This document shows, one piece after another, positions 6,056 to 9,448 of a stretch of 9,448 bases of DNA. The first letter of the stretch is position 1. Every line of letters starts with the position of its first letter. The position numbers were made by a program, and so were the translations under genes. Under the pieces are notes generated by a model, which saw only the letters and a program-made list of their open reading frames with translations, did no database searches and had not been told where the DNA came from. Source of the stretch: CAWACC01 sp964390695 (lineage in GTDB: Bacteria > Chlamydiota > Chlamydiia > Chlamydiales > Parachlamydiaceae); NCBI GenBank assembly GCA_964390695.1, contig CAYMKI010000128.1, forward strand, positions 1 to 9,448, read 5' to 3'.

Positions 6056-8320
6056 ATGAATCCACTCATCTATAAAGAAAGTGCACCTGATTATTATGCC
6101 AAAACTTTCTCACTTTCCGATTACAAACATCAGGTTCGTTGTTTGACGTCGCGTGGATCGACTTTTCTCTGTGTAGACGATAGAAGTGGTTTTAAAGTCG
6201 TGGGTTGGTTGGACAAAATTTGGCAAACTGTCAGAGGGATATTTGGATTCATTGACCGCACCGATCGCGTTTTGGTCAAAAGCGAAGCCCTGAAGTTGCT
6301 TCACTATGGAAAAACCAAAGGGTATCTGCAAGACGACGATGTGAGAAGCTTGCTTCAAAAAGGATTGAAAGGGGAAGACCATCGTTCGACACGCTTAGGT
6401 AAGACCGTATCAAAAGTTATCCGGTCGGTGCTGGAAAACGGTAGCGTAGGGGCAGCGACATCCGATTTGCCAACTACGTTAGTGGACTTTCATGTGAAGC
6501 ATAGTCGGCATCTCAACGCAGGTTTTGGACAGCATTTGCTTGCCGCGCCTGAGGTGCCTCAATTGAGTGATCCGCAATTTTTTGGGGCTACCTATTTGCA
6601 TTTAGCTAAGCAAACAGCCCAGCAGCATACGCCGAAAACACCGCTTCGTTCTGTAATTGATAGTGTCCATGCCTACTTTACGCCGCCGCCATCCTCTGAA
6701 AAGAGGCGGAGGAATGCCCGAAATGCCGCTTTAGAGTATTACCAGCGGGCCCAGGCACTGGGCAATGTCGATAAAATGTTTCAAAAGCGTTTTCGCGATC
6801 AGTTCGAGATCTTTGTATCCCACTACTTTAACATTCCACCTTCTGAAGGTTGGATGGAAAGTGCGCAGAGGGCAGCGGGGTGGAATTCTCCAGCTGGTAT
6901 TTCCAGCCAAGATGACACAGAATTGCATCACGTATTGGAACTGATGCGTTCGTTGATTTCCATAGCCTACAGCCAAGGAGACCTGCATGAGGTCGAGCGT
7001 TTTGCCCTGTTTGGTTTAAAATATTTTCCCCAAGATGTTCAGCTGATTTCGTTCAAATGCCTGGCGCAGGTGAAGCAAAACAATTATCAGCAGGCGCCTA
7101 ACCATGTCCATGCGATGAACAAACGAGCTCAGCAACTGGACTCCGTGCTAAAAATTGAATCTGATCCTGTAGTTTTAAAAGCCGTAGGGATAGAACTAAA
7201 AGAGATTTATCTGTGTATAGCGGATATATACGACCATCTGAAAGATGATGTGGTCAATGCGAGCGTCTTTTTGCAAAAGGCTTGGGATTTGGATACTTCG
7301 GACAAATCGTTGGAGGTCAGGCTTTTTCATGCTCTGATGGTGGCAGCTGAAAAAGAGCATCAAAAAGACCAGGGAGTAATGGGGATGCTAAAGTCTAGGT
7401 TTAGCAAACCGCAACAAAATGGTTTAGAGTATATCCATGAGGCTAGCAAGTTTATATCAGCAGTTAAGATCGAAGATTTACAAAGGTTGATATCGAGTTT
7501 TGAGAAGCATGCAAAGTATGATAAGGCGATTCAGTTTTACGAATTCGGTATTCAAAAATGGCCGGAACATAAATTGAAATTCACCCTTTCTCCTCAAACT
7601 TATTACGAATATGGCCTCATGCAGCGAAATAATCAAAAATCTGTAGAAGCCTATCATGTTTTTCAAAAAGCGCATCAACTCGATCCTAAAAACAAGCGCT
7701 ATATACATGAATTGCTAAAGTTGAGCTTGCTTTTGGCTGAAGAGAATATTCAAGCTAACAGAAGGGGTGTAGGGTATCATTACCTTAAAGATGCTTTGAA
7801 GCAAAATCCCTCGCCAGCCGAGCGGCAAAAAATCCAGAAGCTCTTGAAAGCTATGGCTACGCAGTGTCTGTCCGAGGCACAAGATCATCTGCAAAAATGC
7901 CTGCTTCCGGATGGACTCGCGGATAGTCTGCTGTTTGAAGAACGAAAGCAGCATAAGCAAGCTTGTGTCGAGTCATTGGGCTTGACGTTAAAGTCCTATA
8001 ATGAAGCTTTGCTCTATGATCCGACAGATGCGTGCATTCACTTTGACAAAGCCTCTCTTTTAGATTTCTTCGATATGCATGAGGAAAGCATGCTGGAAGC
8101 TTATGAATGCGCCGTGCGGTATAATCCTGAAAATTATTTCTATCTCATGCGCCTGGGCGAGGTTTTAAAAGAACAGCACAAAGAAGAACGAGGGGATCAT
8201 TATCAGCATTTAGCTATGAAGAAACATCCAAACCACACGTTTGATTATTTGCATTGGTTTGATGACCGCTTTTTGGCAAATAAAACTTATGCTATAGATC
8301 CGCACACTTTCTTAAGTTAA
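6056..8320 (+). CDS. Large TPR-type helical-repeat protein, function unknown
   Basis: A protein of 754 residues from ATG 6056, which has GAGGA (6043-6047) 8 bases upstream. A GTG at 6026 and an ATG at 6032 in the same frame have no comparable ribosome site. There is no signal peptide or membrane segment. Residues about 1-290 are non-repetitive, with a Pro-rich, then basic stretch (FTPPPSSEKRRRN, 208-220). From about 290 to 735 the protein is helical with degenerate tetratricopeptide-like units: ISIAYSQGDLHEVERFALFGLKYFPQD (split across 301-327), YDKAIQFYEFGIQKWPEH (488-505), SVEAYHVFQKAHQLDPKN (529-546), LKSYNEALLYDPTD (645-658) and MLEAYECAVRYNPEN (679-693). TPR arrays are protein-binding scaffolds and occur in type III chaperones and effectors. 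Which partner applies here is unknown. It is divergent from hisS and convergent with the BPL_N gene. I do not recognise a named family. Confidence 0.8.
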   Translation: MNPLIYKESAPDYYAKTFSLSDYKHQVRCLTSRGSTFLCVDDRSGFKVVGWLDKIWQTVRGIFGFIDRTDRVLVKSEALKLLHYGKTKGYLQDDDVRSLLQKGLKGEDHRSTRLGKTVSKVIRSVLENGSVGAATSDLPTTLVDFHVKHSRHLNAGFGQHLLAAPEVPQLSDPQFFGATYLHLAKQTAQQHTPKTPLRSVIDSVHAYFTPPPSSEKRRRNARNAALEYYQRAQALGNVDKMFQKRFRDQFEIFVSHYFNIPPSEGWMESAQRAAGWNSPAGISSQDDTELHHVLELMRSLISIAYSQGDLHEVERFALFGLKYFPQDVQLISFKCLAQVKQNNYQQAPNHVHAMNKRAQQLDSVLKIESDPVVLKAVGIELKEIYLCIADIYDHLKDDVVNASVFLQKAWDLDTSDKSLEVRLFHALMVAAEKEHQKDQGVMGMLKSRFSKPQQNGLEYIHEASKFISAVKIEDLQRLISSFEKHAKYDKAIQFYEFGIQKWPEHKLKFTLSPQTYYEYGLMQRNNQKSVEAYHVFQKAHQLDPKNKRYIHELLKLSLLLAEENIQANRRGVGYHYLKDALKQNPSPAERQKIQKLLKAMATQCLSEAQDHLQKCLLPDGLADSLLFEERKQHKQACVESLGLTLKSYNEALLYDPTDACIHFDKASLLDFFDMHEESMLEAYECAVRYNPENYFYLMRLGEVLKEQHKEERGDHYQHLAMKKHPNHTFDYLHWFDDRFLANKTYAIDPHTFLS

Positions 8321-8336
8321 AAAGGGCGAGAAGGCG

Positions 8337-8358
8337 TCCAGCCCGGTTAAAGGCTGGA
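8337..8358. terminator. Hairpin in the convergent gap, weak terminator candidate
   Basis: TCCAGCC (8337-8343) and GGCTGGA (8352-8358) form a perfect 7-bp stem with an 8-base loop between the stop codons of the TPR gene and the BPL_N gene. Plus-strand transcripts have no U-run after it. Minus-strand transcripts reach a run of five U (8323-8319) only after 13 bases. It may help end either transcript but is not a canonical intrinsic terminator. Confidence 0.35.
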
Positions 8359-8379
8359 AAATGTGCTGAAATCAGGGTC

Positions 8380-9204
8380 TTAAATAGGACTTGCCGGTAT
8401 ATCGGCACTCTGGCAGATCTCAGCAAAGAGGGCTTCTTGTTCCGGCGCTGAGGCGAGGTACTGTTCCTTGTGCTCCAGTTGGGGACAGTATTTTTCAATT
8501 TCTTCTGCCGTCAGGCGAATTTCAGGATGCACATAGGAAATCACCACCTGAGTGCCTTTGTGCCTTTCATTCACCACAGCAATTTTCTCACCTTCCGAAA
8601 GATCAGCAGTAGCATACGAAGCTATGCTCACATCTTGCCAGGGATTAACAAAGTTCAGATAGCCGCCTCCATTCCAATAGACATGGAAAGGGGAGCTGTA
8701 GTATGGAGCTTCTCTGTTAATGTGCTGCACAGGAACGCTAGTGGCTGTTTTCAGTGAAGCTGTGTCATCCATCGGATAGGTCGGTCCATAGTGACGATAG
8801 CTGGAAATATGGAGCTGATAATTGAGAGTTTTTCTATCTAGAATGCGTTTATTTGAGTAAAAATCATATTCTGTTATGGCTGCTAGGTAGCCTCCTGCGC
8901 ATAAACCTATGTAGGAGGCTTTTTGATCTTCCACCAAGGTCTTTACGCCGTTTATTCCGGCGTTGTCTAAAGCGTCGGCTATTTGATAAGCATTTCCCCC
9001 TGGAAAGACAACGCAGGCTGCACTTGTCATGCGTCGCGGATTTTGAAAGTAGCTGGGATCGTTTATAGTGATTAGATTGGCAGAACGATACCCTAGGTAT
9101 TTTTTGAAACTTTTTTCGGCTTGGGCACTGGAAACTTGGCCAGTTCCTTTTCCATTGTATAGGTATATATAGTTATTTTGATTAGATGAGTTTAAAGATT
9201 GCAT
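8380..9204 (-). CDS. Stand-alone BPL_N / class I glutamine-amidotransferase-fold protein
   Basis: A 274-residue protein matching the BPL_N domain, named after the N-terminus of fungal biotin-protein ligases and structurally a class I glutamine-amidotransferase-like fold. Motifs are IYLYNGKGTG (13-22), VVFPGGNAYQIADAL (65-79), the nucleophile elbow YIGLCAGGYLA (98-108) with Cys102, VYWNGGGYLNF (175-185), and SYVHPEIRLT (223-232) with His226 and Glu228, so the Cys-His-Glu triad is intact. The C-terminal 40 residues are an extension with no recognised motif. There is no biotin-ligase catalytic domain (no GRGRxG-type motif), so a biotin ligase label would be wrong. The true substrate is unknown; amide hydrolysis or transfer is inferred from the fold. 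No signal peptide is evident. ATG 9204 has AAAGGA about 7 bases ahead. A strong promoter precedes it. Confidence 0.82.
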   Translation of the reverse strand: MQSLNSSNQNNYIYLYNGKGTGQVSSAQAEKSFKKYLGYRSANLITINDPSYFQNPRRMTSAACVVFPGGNAYQIADALDNAGINGVKTLVEDQKASYIGLCAGGYLAAITEYDFYSNKRILDRKTLNYQLHISSYRHYGPTYPMDDTASLKTATSVPVQHINREAPYYSSPFHVYWNGGGYLNFVNPWQDVSIASYATADLSEGEKIAVVNERHKGTQVVISYVHPEIRLTAEEIEKYCPQLEHKEQYLASAPEQEALFAEICQSADIPASPI

Positions 9205-9265
9205 GTAATTATCCTTTGATTAAATTAATATATTATAAACAAGCATAACTTGTAATATATATTAT

Positions 9266-9294
9266 ATTATAATTGCATGTGCAATTATTGTCAA
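9266..9294 (-). promoter_or_regulatory. Perfect consensus sigma-70 promoter for the BPL_N gene
   Basis: Read on the minus strand, TTGACA (complement of 9289-9294) is followed by exactly 17 bases and then TATAAT (complement of 9266-9271), a 12/12 consensus match at the optimal spacing. Transcription would start near 9259, giving a leader of about 55 bases before ATG 9204. That leader contains a small 5-bp inverted repeat (9239-9253). Confidence 0.75.
9269..9288. promoter_or_regulatory. Palindrome filling the promoter spacer, candidate operator
   Basis: ATAATTGCA, two bases, then TGCAATTAT: a perfect 9-bp inverted repeat. It fills the whole space between the -35 and -10 boxes of the BPL_N promoter and overlaps three bases of the -10. 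This is a classic place for a dimeric repressor. No regulator gene is present in the window, so the binding protein is unknown. Confidence 0.5.
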
Positions 9295-9298
9295 TACC

Positions 9299-9343
9299 AA
9301 TTAAGTGTGAGTAAATTGCGTTTGAGCAAATTAAGTGTGAGCA
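9299..9343. repeat. Three imperfect 15-bp tandem repeats
   Basis: Units AATTAAGTGTGAGTA (9299-9313), AATTGCGTTTGAGCA (9314-9328) and AATTAAGTGTGAGCA (9329-9343) follow each other without gaps. Units 1 and 3 differ at one base; unit 2 is more diverged but keeps AATT and GAG at the same places. They lie just upstream of the -35 box of the BPL_N promoter. They could be protein-binding sites or multiple transposase-binding repeats of a mobile-element end. No transposase gene is visible in the window. Confidence 0.7.
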
Positions 9344-9393
9344 TTAAACAATGGCGCCACAATAAATGAGCGCTAAAATAGAAGTGTTGTAGT

Positions 9394-9448
9394 CCAATGA
9401 AGATGCTACCAAACCAATGAAGATGCTACCAAACCAATGAAGATGCTA
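9394..9448. repeat. 20-bp direct tandem repeat running off the right edge
   Basis: The unit CCAATGAAGATGCTACCAAA occurs at 9394-9413 and 9414-9433, with 15 bases of a third copy at 9434-9448. The copies are identical and the array is cut by the window end. Both strands hit stop codons in the repeat frames or just beyond, so it is not an obvious coding repeat. There are no unique spacers, so it is not a CRISPR array. Candidates are a tandem-repeat locus, repeated transposase-binding sites at an element end, or a binding-site array. Confidence 0.85.

Noticed and set aside
8470..8757. Plus-strand open frame of 95 codons inside the BPL_N gene
   Set aside because: The minus strand encodes conserved amidotransferase-fold motifs over the same bases, and the plus-strand product matches nothing I recognise.
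8380..9204. Annotation as a full biotin-protein ligase (BirA)
   Set aside because: Only the BPL_N amidotransferase-like domain is present; the ATP/biotin-binding catalytic domain is absent.
9307..9369. Short GTG-started plus-strand frame of 20 codons through the 15-bp repeats
   Set aside because: It has no ribosome site and exists only because the repeat length is a multiple of three.
9394..9448. CRISPR array
   Set aside because: The 20-bp copies are directly adjacent with no unique spacers, and no cas gene is in view.

Overview
The window most likely comes from a chlamydia-related bacterium (order Chlamydiales, probably an amoeba-associated environmental lineage). The main argument is gene order. 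A minus-strand block reads hisS (5878-4583), aspS (4551-2761), a Mip-like FKBP peptidyl-prolyl isomerase (2705-1809) and a TrmL/SpoU-type tRNA methyltransferase (1754-1311). As I recall it, this is the order of the C. trachomatis hisS-aspS-mip-spoU segment; I could not check it by search. hisS-aspS pairs also occur in Firmicutes, so the mip and spoU neighbours carry the weight. An aspartyl-tRNA synthetase with non-discriminating residues and a neighbouring gene with an F-box-like domain fit the same assignment.

Layout. Positions 1-393 hold no convincing complete gene. They contain a possible gene remnant at the left edge and a striking 35-bp-arm hairpin (130-215). A plus-strand gene (394-1284) encodes a 296-residue protein with an N-terminal basic coiled-coil-like part and an F-box-like segment, a candidate host-directed effector. 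It converges on the four-gene housekeeping block (1311-5878, minus strand), whose gaps of 31, 57 and 54 bases suggest an operon. A short divergent promoter region follows, then a large plus-strand TPR-type helical-repeat protein (6056-8320) that I do not recognise as a named family. Convergent to it is a minus-strand gene (9204-8380) for a stand-alone BPL_N-type glutamine-amidotransferase-fold protein with an intact Cys/His/Glu triad. It is preceded by a perfect consensus sigma-70 promoter whose spacer is a palindrome. The right edge (9299-9448) is repeat-rich: three 15-bp tandem units, then a 20-bp tandem repeat running out of the window.

Function. The central block serves translation (two aminoacyl-tRNA synthetases and a wobble-base methylase) and envelope or periplasmic protein folding (Mip). 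The two flanks look accessory: F-box and TPR proteins are common in the expanded, host-interacting gene sets of amoeba-associated chlamydiae, and both repeat clusters lie at the outer ends. The F-box gene looks clearly more AT-rich than aspS (one sampled 60-base line of each gives about 32% and 57% G+C), which fits different histories for flank and core. I found no tRNA, rRNA, CRISPR array or complete transposase gene.
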